Positions 14,928 to 21,652 of a DNA stretch of 23,212 nt are shown here, in pieces; the first letter of the stretch is position 1; each line of letters starts with the position of its first letter. Where the stretch lies: IMG/VR virus record IMGVR_UViG_3300044960_000299, positions 1 to 23,212 of that record. The stretch is one strand, 5' to 3'. This DNA is from a virus. Both the position numbers and the translations under genes were made by a program. The notes under the pieces are model-generated. The model was given only the letters and a program-made list of their open reading frames with translations, did no database searches and was not told the DNA's origin.

Positions 14928-16328
14928 ATGGTCCTCGATGTCGATCGGTTGAGTCCGCTTGAGCGGCTCGCGTTGTTGCCTGACGATGAGCTGCATCTCA
15001 GACTTGCTGCCGCTGGCGGCCCTGAAGCCGTGCTGCGTGATTGGAGGTGGCTGGCGAGACCAGCGCAGCGGGAACCAGCCGGTGATTGGCGGGAGTGGGT
15101 GATCCTCTCCGGTCGCGGGTTCGGGAAGACTCGTGCCGGCGCCGAGTGGGTTTGCGACCGGATTGAAGGGGGGGCGCGGCGTGTCGCGTTGATCGGGCGC
15201 AGACACGTCGACGTGCTCGATGTGATGATCCGCGGTGAGTCTGGGCTGGTGTCCGTCGCGGAGCGGCGTGGGCTGCCGGTGCGGTTGACGATGTCGCCGC
15301 GGATTGTCGTGCATGTCGGCGACGCGCACGTGATCGGTGTGACGGCTCAGGAGCCGGACGAGTTGCGCGGTCCCGAGCTCGACACGATCTGGGGTGATGA
15401 GGTGGCGGCTTGGCCTGACCGCCGCGATCAGGTCGGGGTCGGCGTGGTGGACAACGCTCTGCTCGCGTTGCGTGCTGCTCGTGACGGGCGGGCGTTGTGG
15501 ACGACGACTCCGCGGCCGGTGCCGATCGTGCGGGACTGGTTGCGGCGTGTCGAAGCTGGAGACCCGTCGATCGTGCTGACGCGCGGTTCGACGCTTGAGA
15601 ACGCCGCGAACCTCCCGGCGGACTATCTCGCTGATCTGTTGGGCCGCTGGCAGGGGACACGGCTCGCCGACCAGGAGATCGAGGGCCGGCTAGTCGAGCT
15701 CGGTGGTGGGATGATCGACCCGACCTCGATCAGGGTGACGAGCAGGTGGGGTGGGCGGAATGTGTGTCGTGTGCGCGGTTGGGATTGGGCGACGACGAGA
15801 GTGTCGGATGAGAATGCCGATCCTGACTGGCTGGCGTGCGCGCTAGTCGCGTTCGATCCTGACGCAACGGTGGATGTCGCTGGTGTTGCAGTGCGAGGAG
15901 CGTGGTGCATCGAGGAGGTGCGCAGGTGGCGGGTTGATGCGCAAGAGGCGTTGTCGGTTGTGGCGAGGGTGGCGCGATCGGATGCGGAGGTGTTGGGTGC
16001 GGCGGTGCGGTGGGTGATCGAGGAGGAGCCTGGGTCGCAGTCGCGGCTGGCGACGTCGATGATCACCGCTGAGGTGCGGCGCGCCGGGTTGCGGCATGTG
16101 GAGGCGCGTCGTCCGCGGGAGGACAAGGTGACGAGGGCGGAGGTGTGGGCTGCGGCGGTCGAGCAGGGGCGGGTGTGCCGGTTGGCCGGCGGGTGGTGGG
16201 AGTCTTTCGCGGCGGAGGTCGGGGTGTTCCCTGGCGGGGATCACGATGATCAGGTGGACGCTGTGTCTGCTGCGGTGGATGCGCTGTCGCGTTGGGCGCC
16301 GGCGGGGCGGGGCGGTCTCCGTGGTTGA
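14928..16328 (+). CDS. terL: Terminase large subunit (ATPase/nuclease)
   Basis: The 466-residue packaging motor has all expected motifs. Walker A is GRGFGKT (residues 62-68), Walker B is LDTIWGDE with Asp157/Glu158, and a WTTTP coupling segment follows near 192. The C-terminal RNase-H-like nuclease has Asp286 in GWDWATT, Glu residues in IEEEPGS (about 365-367) and Asp residues in GDHDDQVDA (438-444). ATG 14928 lies four bases after the small subunit stop; GTG 14913 is an in-frame alternative overlapping it. Intact motifs imply a functional motor. Confidence 0.93.
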   Translation: MVLDVDRLSPLERLALLPDDELHLRLAAAGGPEAVLRDWRWLARPAQREPAGDWREWVILSGRGFGKTRAGAEWVCDRIEGGARRVALIGRRHVDVLDVMIRGESGLVSVAERRGLPVRLTMSPRIVVHVGDAHVIGVTAQEPDELRGPELDTIWGDEVAAWPDRRDQVGVGVVDNALLALRAARDGRALWTTTPRPVPIVRDWLRRVEAGDPSIVLTRGSTLENAANLPADYLADLLGRWQGTRLADQEIEGRLVELGGGMIDPTSIRVTSRWGGRNVCRVRGWDWATTRVSDENADPDWLACALVAFDPDATVDVAGVAVRGAWCIEEVRRWRVDAQEALSVVARVARSDAEVLGAAVRWVIEEEPGSQSRLATSMITAEVRRAGLRHVEARRPREDKVTRAEVWAAAVEQGRVCRLAGGWWESFAAEVGVFPGGDHDDQVDAVSAAVDALSRWAPAGRGGLRG

Positions 16329-16335
16329 TCGCGGG

Positions 16336-16341
16336 TAGCAT
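16336..16341 (+). promoter_or_regulatory. Candidate -10 element for a leaderless endolysin transcript
   Basis: TAGCAT fits the actinobacterial TANNNT -10 consensus and ends six bases before the endolysin ATG (16348), so transcription would begin at or next to the A of the start codon. No ribosome site is visible before that ATG and no good -35 is seen 17 bp upstream. Leaderless mRNAs are common in actinobacteria. Confidence 0.4.
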
Positions 16342-16347
16342 CGGCGC

Positions 16348-17028
16348 ATGGGCGTGATGCTGCGGGCGAAGTGGGGGGCTGGTGCGTCGCATGCTCCGAT
16401 GATGACGATCGGTGCGGTGCGCTGGATCGTTGTGCACTACGTCGGGGGCGGGAGCGCGCCGATTGGTGAGGATGCTGAGCGGCGGGTGGTGCAGAGCATC
16501 GCGAGGGATCATCGGGCCCGTGGCTGGTCGGACATCGCGTATAGCTGGCTGGTGGGCCAGAGCGGGACGGTGTGGGAGGGTCGTGGCTGGGAGCGAGCTG
16601 ATGGAGCCACCCGTGGTCTCGGCGGTCAGTCGTGGTCGATCTGCTGGCTCGGCTCCCTCGAGCAGCCGTCGGAGGCTGCGCTCGATGCGATCGACTGGCT
16701 GGTGGCGGAGGGGCGGCGGAGGGCTGGCCGGCCGGTGCCGGTGATCGGGCATCGCGACTCGCCGGCGCATCCTGGCGAGACTGCGTGTCCTGGCGATGCG
16801 CTGTCGGCGGTGATCGCGTCAGGACGATGGGACCCAACACAGGAGGTGATGGTGGAGAAGAAGGTGCTGCTGCGAGACAAGGACGGGGGGATCTGGCTGT
16901 GTTGGGGCATCCTCCGGCACCGCGTCCCGTCGATGGAGCAGGTGCGGCTGCTGCGCTTCCTCGGCGTCGAGGATCAGACCGACAGGGACGGGTCGGCGAT
17001 CATCGAGACGCTGGCCGAGGTCCGCTGA
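16348..17028 (+). CDS. Endolysin: N-acetylmuramoyl-L-alanine amidase (amidase_2 / PGRP fold)
   Basis: Residues ~20-155 form an amidase_2 domain with the three zinc ligands in place: His30 in IVVHYVG, His135 in IGHRD and Cys147 in TACPGD, equivalent to T7 lysozyme His17, His122 and Cys130. The ISYSWLVGQSG-like central segment is present as IAYSWLVGQSG. A C-terminal region (VLLRDKDGGIWLCWG onward, about 170-226) is a separate small domain, probably for wall binding. There is no signal peptide, so export needs the holin. It cuts peptidoglycan between muramic acid and the stem peptide at lysis. Confidence 0.9.
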   Translation: MGVMLRAKWGAGASHAPMMTIGAVRWIVVHYVGGGSAPIGEDAERRVVQSIARDHRARGWSDIAYSWLVGQSGTVWEGRGWERADGATRGLGGQSWSICWLGSLEQPSEAALDAIDWLVAEGRRRAGRPVPVIGHRDSPAHPGETACPGDALSAVIASGRWDPTQEVMVEKKVLLRDKDGGIWLCWGILRHRVPSMEQVRLLRFLGVEDQTDRDGSAIIETLAEVR

Positions 17029-17064
17029 CTGCCGAGTGTTGCGATCCCGTTAAGGTTGTCGCGG

Positions 17065-17086
17065 GGGGCTTGACCGCCGGAGCCCC
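17065..17086 (+). terminator. Possible terminator-like stem-loop after the endolysin
   Basis: Arms ggggct (17065-17070) and agcccc (17081-17086) pair around a 10-base loop, followed by a pyrimidine-leaning stretch (gtgtgtcatcctgtcctt) but no true T-run. It lies at the boundary between the late genes and the next gene block, where transcription could end. Confidence 0.4.
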
Positions 17087-17098
17087 GTGTGTCATCCT
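17070..17098 (+). promoter_or_regulatory. Candidate promoter for the early/replication operon
   Basis: TTGACC (17070-17075) and CATCCT (17093-17098) are separated by 17 bp. The -35 is good and the -10 weak. Predicted initiation near 17105 would place the hairpin at 17108-17126 at the very 5' end of the message. It sits in the longest non-coding gap, which supports a promoter here. Confidence 0.45.
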
Positions 17099-17107
17099 GT
17101 CCTTGAC

Positions 17108-17126
17108 GGGGCGGAGGGACCGCCCC
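17108..17126 (+). promoter_or_regulatory. 5' leader hairpin just before a strong ribosome site
   Basis: Arms ggggcgg (17108-17114) and ccgcccc (17120-17126) form a 7-bp stem with a 5-base loop, followed at once by agagaggagaggag and ATG 17144. It may stabilise the mRNA 5' end or act as a terminator; without a T-run the former is preferred. Confidence 0.5.
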
Positions 17127-17143
17127 AGAGAGGAGAGGAGACC

Positions 17144-17374
17144 ATGGAGGTCGAGGTGCTCGACGCCGGCGAGTTCGCCGGGGTGCCGCTCCTGGTGGAG
17201 CGGTTGGGCGACCCGGTGGACGTGCCGCCGGCGCGACCCATGACCGTGTGGGTCGTGTCACGACTGGCGGCGGAGGCGATCCGCCGCGACGACCTCGTGT
17301 ACCCGGCTGACGTCGTCCGGGATGACGACGGTCGGGTCGTCGGCTGTCGAGCGTTCGGGGTGGTCTCACGATGA
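17144..17374 (+). CDS. Hypothetical protein, first gene of the early operon
   Basis: A 76-residue protein with a very strong ribosome site (aggagaggag). It is compact and probably alpha/beta: VEVLDAGEFAGVPLLVERLG, PARPMTVWVVSRLAAEAI, RRDDLVYPADVVRDDDGRVV. The last part resembles the 'bdlvyPadvVRDe.GrvvGcr.f' strands of small actinophage early proteins. No function assigned. It overlaps the next start (ATGA). Confidence 0.75.
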   Translation: MEVEVLDAGEFAGVPLLVERLGDPVDVPPARPMTVWVVSRLAAEAIRRDDLVYPADVVRDDDGRVVGCRAFGVVSR

Positions 17375-17700
17375 GCTGGGTGCCCCGTGATGATCTCGAC
17401 GTAACCGCGGAGCTGCGGCACGCGGCTGATCTCCTCGATCAGGTCGGCGAGCGTGTCGCTGATCCCGCGGTGGGGCTGCGCTCGCGTGAGCTCGCAACCG
17501 CCGCCCGCTCACTGATCGACGGGAGCGGCTGGGAGGAGGAGGCGCGAGCCCGGCTCGTGGAGGCGCGCGACGCGATCGCGGCTGTCGGCCTCTCAGCCGT
17601 GTATAGGCGACCTTCGGTCGCGGCTCGGCTCGACGACGCGCTCTCATGCCTGCGAGCGGCGCTCGCAGACCTTGGAGGAGACGCCGATGAGCCGTTCTGA
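17371..17700 (+). CDS. Hypothetical helical protein
   Basis: A 109-residue protein made almost entirely of predicted amphipathic helices (VTAELRHAADLLDQVGERV, RELATAARSLIDG, ARLVEARDAIAAVG, DDALSCLRAALADLGG). There are no metal-binding residues or known motifs. ATG 17371 overlaps the stop of the previous gene. It is in the operon that leads to the ERF, SSB and methyltransferase genes, so a DNA-metabolism accessory role is possible but unsupported. Confidence 0.7.
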   Translation: MSWVPRDDLDVTAELRHAADLLDQVGERVADPAVGLRSRELATAARSLIDGSGWEEEARARLVEARDAIAAVGLSAVYRRPSVAARLDDALSCLRAALADLGGDADEPF

Positions 17701-18172
17701 GCTGCTCATCGCGCTCACCGCCGAGGTCGACAAGGTCGAGCGCATCATCATCGAGACTGCCGAAAGTCTCGATGTGGAAGCGCTGGCTGTTGCGCACGTC
17801 GAGCTCGCAGACGTGATCCGCCGGTTGAGGGACGTGGCGCAGACGGTCGAGGATCGACTGGCTGAGGTGATGCCGCAGCGGCTCGAGGTCGACGGTCTGC
17901 CGATCCTGGAACGCAGGCGGGGAGTGGAGCGGCGTGCGTGGCAGTCGGATGAGCTGCTGCGCACGGTGATCCGTCGCTCGGTCGATCCGGAGGGCACGGG
18001 TGAGCTCCCGTCGGGCCCGGAGATCGTCGAGCGGGTCACCGAGGTGATCGAGCGTGTCATGCCTGTCACCCCGTCGCTGGGGTGGCGGGCGACAGCGCTA
18101 CGAGCGATGGGTCTCGACCCGGACGAGTGGTGCGAGACGAAGCTTGGTCGGGCCAGGGTGGTGGTGAGATGA
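17687..18172 (+). CDS. Hypothetical coiled-coil protein upstream of the ERF recombinase
   Basis: The 161-residue protein has a long heptad-rich N-terminal region (residues 5-65, e.g. ELADVIRRLRDVAQTVEDRL) and a C-terminal domain with SLGWRATALRAMGLDPDEWCE. ATG 17687 is chosen because ggaggag at 17674-17680 lies six bases upstream; a TTG further up is less likely. Genes of this size and shape often sit just before single-strand annealing proteins in actinophages, suggesting a recombination partner, but no catalytic motif is visible. The stop overlaps the next ATG. Confidence 0.7.
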   Translation: MSRSELLIALTAEVDKVERIIIETAESLDVEALAVAHVELADVIRRLRDVAQTVEDRLAEVMPQRLEVDGLPILERRRGVERRAWQSDELLRTVIRRSVDPEGTGELPSGPEIVERVTEVIERVMPVTPSLGWRATALRAMGLDPDEWCETKLGRARVVVR

Positions 18173-18753
18173 GCGAGACTGAGGAGAGAACGATGAGCGA
18201 GTTGAGAGCAGCTCTTGTCGATGCGCTGTCTGAGTTGTCGGTCGTGTCGGCTGACCGCTCAGCGACGATTCCGACGAAGAGCGGGAGCTTCAGTTACCGC
18301 TACGCGGACTTGGCGGATGTTGTGCGTATTTCGAGGGCGGTGCTTTCGAAGCATGGGATTGTGGCGTTGACTCCGATCGAGTCATGTGAGGATGACCAGC
18401 TCGCCGTAAGCGTGCTGCTGGTGCATCGGAGTGGGGAGACGATGCAGCTCGGTCGCGTTCGCTTCGCCGCCGGCGGTGACGCTCGAGCCACTGGCTCGGC
18501 GATCACCTACCACCGCCGCTACGCGCTGCTCGCTGCACTCGGTCTCGCGGCGAGCGGTGACGATGACGACGGCGAAGCCGCATCCGCACAGGCACCAGCT
18601 CGGACGGTCTCTCCTGGCGCCGCTGCACCACAGTCGCGGGCCCGTGATGTGGCGCCGGCGTGCACCGTGTGCGGCGCGTCGCTCGCCGGCGCGTCGGCGC
18701 GGAAGACACCGACCGGACCCGCGCATGTCCACTGTCTCGAGGAGGAGTTCTGA
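18169..18753 (+). CDS. erf: ERF-family single-strand annealing protein
   Basis: The 194-residue protein has the ERF core: SFSYRYADLADVVRISRAVLSKHGIVALTP (strand-helix) and a G-x-A-x-TYHRRYALLAALGLAA-x-GDDDD helix ending in an acidic run, the diagnostic ERF motif. It anneals complementary ssDNA during phage recombination, circularisation or repair. A Ser/Ala/Pro linker leads to a C-terminal zinc-binding segment (ACTVCGASLAG ... HVHC). ATG 18169 overlaps the previous stop; ATG 18193 has a better ribosome site (gaggag, 18181-18186) and could be the true start. SSB two genes downstream is a natural partner. Confidence 0.88.
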   Translation: MSETEERTMSELRAALVDALSELSVVSADRSATIPTKSGSFSYRYADLADVVRISRAVLSKHGIVALTPIESCEDDQLAVSVLLVHRSGETMQLGRVRFAAGGDARATGSAITYHRRYALLAALGLAASGDDDDGEAASAQAPARTVSPGAAAPQSRARDVAPACTVCGASLAGASARKTPTGPAHVHCLEEEF

Positions 18754-18754
18754 G

Positions 18755-19174
18755 ATGCTGTTCAACCTGCCGGACGAGTTCGATCGGGTGAATGCCGAAC
18801 GTCGAGACATGCTCCTGCTTGCGTTGCGAGATGAACGTCCCGATGCCGCGCGAGTGATCATCGACGCGTTCTGGCCCGGCCTGGTCGGCGATTGTCTCGA
18901 CGGCGTGGACGACCAGTGGTGGGAGTCATCGGCCGGGCGGACCGTGCAGCTGCTCCTCACCGACGAGACGCGGCTGGGGTTCTCTCGTGGTCGAGCAGCC
19001 GAGCTGACCGGGCTGGCGCTCAACTCGATCGGCCAGTACGTCGCACGCGGTCTGCTGCGGCGGACGACGCATCGAGGGCTGCTGCGCGCTGAGGATGTGC
19101 TGGCGTTGCGGGACCGGCGGCATCAAAAAGGAAGGCTGTCGTGGCGGCAGATGACGCTGGAGGAAGTTGAATGA
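18755..19174 (+). CDS. MerR/excisionase-like helix-turn-helix protein
   Basis: The 139-residue protein has a C-terminal HTH at about residues 75-125: FSRGRAAELTGLALNSIGQYVARGLLRR...RGLLRAEDVLAL. The 'gl....s..qYv.rGLLrr' pattern is MerR-like winged helix. The N-terminal 70 residues are helical and acidic with no motif (LFNLPDEFDRVNAERRDMLL). ATG 18755 has ggaggag at 18741-18747. It could regulate early genes or act at the replication complex with its neighbours ERF and SSB. Confidence 0.7.
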   Translation: MLFNLPDEFDRVNAERRDMLLLALRDERPDAARVIIDAFWPGLVGDCLDGVDDQWWESSAGRTVQLLLTDETRLGFSRGRAAELTGLALNSIGQYVARGLLRRTTHRGLLRAEDVLALRDRRHQKGRLSWRQMTLEEVE

Positions 19175-19563
19175 GTAATTCCGTGACGATCGTCGGGAAC
19201 ATGACCAGCGATCCTGAACTGCGGTTCACGAACAGCGGGATGCCCGTGGCGTCGTTCGGCGTCGCCATCAACAGCGGGCGGCGCAACCAGCAGACCGGCA
19301 AGTGGGAGGAAGGCGAGGCGTCGTTCTTCGACGTGGTCTGCTTCCGTGAGCTGGCTGACAACGTCGCCGAGTCGCTCACGAAAGGCACCCGGGTGGTGGT
19401 CGTCGGTCGGCTCAACCAGCGGTCCTGGGAGACCGACAGTGGCGAGAAGCGCTCGAAGGTGGAGATCGTCGCCGACGAGATCGCTCCGAGTCTGCGGTGG
19501 GCGACTGCGACCGTGCACCGGACTGAACGGAGGGAGGGGATGTCCGATGCTGATGGTGTATGA
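19171..19563 (+). CDS. ssb: Single-stranded DNA-binding protein
   Basis: The 130-residue OB-fold protein shows the SSB signature: VTIVGNMTSDPELRFTNSGMPVASFGVAIN at residues 5-34, FFDVVCFRELADNVAESLTKGTRVVVVGRL (51-80), then WETDSGEKRSKVEIVADEI. The C-terminal tail is short and ends without the acidic DDIPF-type tip that recruits host partners, so it may bind DNA without recruiting the host replisome, or be antagonistic to host SSB. It follows the HTH gene with an ATGA overlap and overlaps the methyltransferase start by 17 bases. Confidence 0.92.
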   Translation: MSNSVTIVGNMTSDPELRFTNSGMPVASFGVAINSGRRNQQTGKWEEGEASFFDVVCFRELADNVAESLTKGTRVVVVGRLNQRSWETDSGEKRSKVEIVADEIAPSLRWATATVHRTERREGMSDADGV

Positions 19564-20335
19564 CGTGACGACCGGGATCCCGCTGCCCGATGAGTCCGCG
19601 GACGTGATCATCACCAGTCCTCCCTACTACGGGTTGCGCTCCTACGGCGACAACCCCTCCGAGTTGGGAGCCGGCCAGTCTCTCGACGAGTACATCGCCG
19701 GTCTGCGAGGCGTGCTCAGCGAATGCCGGCGCATCCTCCGACCGACCGGGTTGCTGTGGCTCGTCATCGGTGACACGGCGTCCGGGTCGGGGGGCGCCGG
19801 CGGCGATTACCGAGCGGGCGGCCGGCGTGCCGGGCGGCGCATGTGGCGGCAGGGAGACACGGGTTTGCCGGCGGGGACGTGGTGCGCGGTGCCGGCGCGG
19901 GTCGCTGTCGCTGCGATCGACGACGGCTGGCTGCTGCGCTCGGAGATCATCTGGGCTAAGGGCGTCGAGCGGCCGGAGAGTCTGTCGCACGTGCGCAGAC
20001 CTCGACCTGCGCATGAGACGATCCTGCTGTTGGCGAAGTCGCGTGAGTATCGCTGGCGGTGGGAGGCGCTGGTGGAGTCGGGGACGGTGTGGCATGTCGC
20101 TCCGTCTCGAGGCGCTGCTGGGCATCCTGCGCCGTTCCCGCCGGAGCTGGTGCGCAGATGCTTGCAGGCGTCGGGCGTCGGTGTTGGTGATGTGGTGGTG
20201 GATCCGTTCGCCGGGTCGGGGACAACGCTCGAGGTCGCCCGCGAGTTCGGAGCTGACGCGATCGGGTTCGATGTCTACGACTGGAGGTCTGATGATGGAG
20301 CGGTATTCGCGGGCGTGGTTGGTGGACGCGGTTGA
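19547..20335 (+). CDS. Beta-class DNA methyltransferase (N4-cytosine or N6-adenine)
   Basis: The 262-residue enzyme has the catalytic motif IV TSPPYYG at residues 23-29 and the AdoMet-binding motif I DPFAGSGTT at 219-227. Catalytic motif first and FxGxG motif last is the beta-class order. Between them lie RVAVAAIDDGWLLRSEIIWAK and RPAHETILLLAKS, normal for this family. The S-P-P-Y form is most common in N4-cytosine enzymes, but N6-adenine is possible. With no restriction enzyme beside it, its likely job is protection of phage DNA from host nucleases. ATG 19547 follows ggagggagggga. The last 40 bases overlap the holin. Confidence 0.88.
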   Translation: MLMVYDVTTGIPLPDESADVIITSPPYYGLRSYGDNPSELGAGQSLDEYIAGLRGVLSECRRILRPTGLLWLVIGDTASGSGGAGGDYRAGGRRAGRRMWRQGDTGLPAGTWCAVPARVAVAAIDDGWLLRSEIIWAKGVERPESLSHVRRPRPAHETILLLAKSREYRWRWEALVESGTVWHVAPSRGAAGHPAPFPPELVRRCLQASGVGVGDVVVDPFAGSGTTLEVAREFGADAIGFDVYDWRSDDGAVFAGVVGGRG

Positions 20336-20522
20336 GCGTGCGGTGCGCACCGCGGCGCAGGCGGCGGTGGCTGTCATCGGAGTGTCCGCTGCGGTGGTGG
20401 AGGACGTCGATTGGCGGCGTGTTGCGAGCTCGGCGCTGTTGGCTGCTGCGGTCAGTCTGTTGACATCGATAGCCGGAGGGGCTGTCGGTGATCCCGATAC
20501 GGCGTCGCTGCTGCGTCGATGA
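20295..20522 (+). CDS. Holin, r1t-like
   Basis: A 75-residue protein with two hydrophobic segments (AVAVIGVSAAVV and the SSALLAAAVSLLTSIAGGAV stretch) preceded by RAWLVDAVERAVRTAAQAA, the 'W..da.eRavrT.aQa' start of the r1t holin family. It forms lesions in the membrane that release the amidase. ATG 20292 and ATG 20295 are both possible; ggagg at 20283-20287 is better spaced from 20295. It overlaps the methyltransferase end and lies more than 3 kb from the endolysin. Confidence 0.8.
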   Translation: MERYSRAWLVDAVERAVRTAAQAAVAVIGVSAAVVEDVDWRRVASSALLAAAVSLLTSIAGGAVGDPDTASLLRR

Positions 20523-20535
20523 GAGAGGAGGAGCC

Positions 20536-20760
20536 ATGTGGGGGATCGTGTTCGCTGCTGGGGTCGTCACCGGAGCGACGATCGCAGCGCTCGTGCTCGC
20601 GTTGATCTCCGAGCGTGATCTGCGCGAGCGGGACGAGCAGATCGAGGCCGCCACCAGGATGCTGCGCCGCATGAGGGTCGAGCACGCTGCGACGATCGCC
20701 GAGCATCGGCGGTTCTTGCGTTCGCTCGGTGTCGATGATCTGCCGGAGGTGCGTCGGTGA
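20536..20760 (+). CDS. Small membrane protein with helical tail, possible second lysis protein
   Basis: The 74-residue protein has one N-terminal hydrophobic helix (WGIVFAAGVVTGATIAALVLALI, about residues 2-24) followed by a charged helical region (RDLRERDEQIEAATRMLRRM). It comes right after the holin with a strong site (aggaggag) and has the same plan as the protein at 6357. Likely a membrane accessory of lysis, such as an antiholin-type partner; this is inference. Confidence 0.65.
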   Translation: MWGIVFAAGVVTGATIAALVLALISERDLRERDEQIEAATRMLRRMRVEHAATIAEHRRFLRSLGVDDLPEVRR

Positions 20761-21047
20761 CCGACGAGGAGCTCGACCGGGTCATCACTGCCGCTGCGCG
20801 GAGGTGGACGATGTCCGCCGACGCGGAGGAGCGGTGGCGGCGTGTGCTGCGCCGCGAGGACGCGGCTGCGGTGATGGCCGCGGTGCATCAGCTCGCCCGA
20901 GATCCGGATGTGCGGCTGCTGCCATCAGCGGTGTTTGTAAGGATGACAGCCGACGAGATCGTCGCAGCATCCGGCCGTCAGGCTGGTATGTCTGCTGAGG
21001 AGGGTCTCGCAGCGTCGAGGCGAGCGCTGCGAGAACGGCGGCGATGA
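20757..21047 (+). CDS. Hypothetical helical protein
   Basis: The 96-residue protein starts with GTG 20757, overlapping the previous stop (GTGA). It is helical and charged: EELDRVITAAARRWTMSADAEERWRRVLRRED, AVMAAVHQLARDPDVRLLPS, and a C-terminal SAEEGLAASRRALRERRR. The AVHQLARDP...LPS segment resembles the N-terminal part of phage proteins that partner replicative helicases, but the match is too weak to name. It is followed by the nuclease with an ATGA overlap. Confidence 0.65.
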   Translation: MTDEELDRVITAAARRWTMSADAEERWRRVLRREDAAAVMAAVHQLARDPDVRLLPSAVFVRMTADEIVAASGRQAGMSAEEGLAASRRALRERRR

Positions 21048-21652
21048 GCGGGCGATCCTCGAGGCGTCGCGGTGCTGACGCCGAACGGCGGGTCGCCGCG
21101 TGGCTCAGACAGAACGGCTGGGCGGACGCTCGACGTTCGCTCGCCGGTGACGGCCGGCAGGCGACCGACATCGACATCGGCGACCCACGGGTCGGGCTCG
21201 AGGTGAAGGATCGGGCGAGGTCGTCGTGGCCGTCGTGGCAGCGGCAAGCCGCGGAGTCCGGGCGGGCGATCCTCGTCGTGGTGCGCCGCTCTCGTGGGGT
21301 TGGTGATGTGGGGCGATGGGAGGCCAGACTGTCGATCGACGGTGGGGGCACCTGGCGTGAGTGCACGCTCGCCTCAGCGATGAGGCTCGTCGAGAAGGCG
21401 AAGCTCGCCGAGCGAGACGACCTGCCGGATTACATCGTGCGCATGCTCGCCGAGGATGAGGACCCGGACGCTTGGCGGCGGGAGCTGCCGGCCGCGGTGG
21501 TCGCCGAGCTCGCCGAGGACGCGGACCCCAGGGTCCGTGAGGCGATCGCTTGGCGGCTGGAGCTCCCCGCCGACCTGCGCGACGGGCTCGCAACCGACCC
21601 GCACCCCGCGGTCGCCCGCGCGGCCGAGCGGATGATGGGGGCCGAGCGATGA
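21044..21652 (+). CDS. PD-(D/E)XK-type nuclease fused to leucine-rich-variant (LRV) repeats
   Basis: Residues ~8-85 fit a resolvase/Mrr-like nuclease: a helix with Glu14 (GADAERRVAAWLRQNGW), Asp42/Asp44 in ATDIDIGD and Glu53-Val-Lys55 in GLEVKDRA, followed by SSWPSWQRQAAESGRAILVVV, the usual helix-strand. Residues ~125-202 are a tandem helical repeat of about 26 residues, two copies beginning ELPAAVVAELAEDADPRVRE and ELPADLRDGLATDPHPAVAR; this is the LRV (Armadillo/HEAT-like) pattern. The repeat array probably binds protein or DNA and targets the nuclease. The combination is uncommon in phages. Role may be Holliday-junction processing, host DNA degradation or anti-host function. Confidence 0.75.
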   Translation: MSGRSSRRRGADAERRVAAWLRQNGWADARRSLAGDGRQATDIDIGDPRVGLEVKDRARSSWPSWQRQAAESGRAILVVVRRSRGVGDVGRWEARLSIDGGGTWRECTLASAMRLVEKAKLAERDDLPDYIVRMLAEDEDPDAWRRELPAAVVAELAEDADPRVREAIAWRLELPADLRDGLATDPHPAVARAAERMMGAER

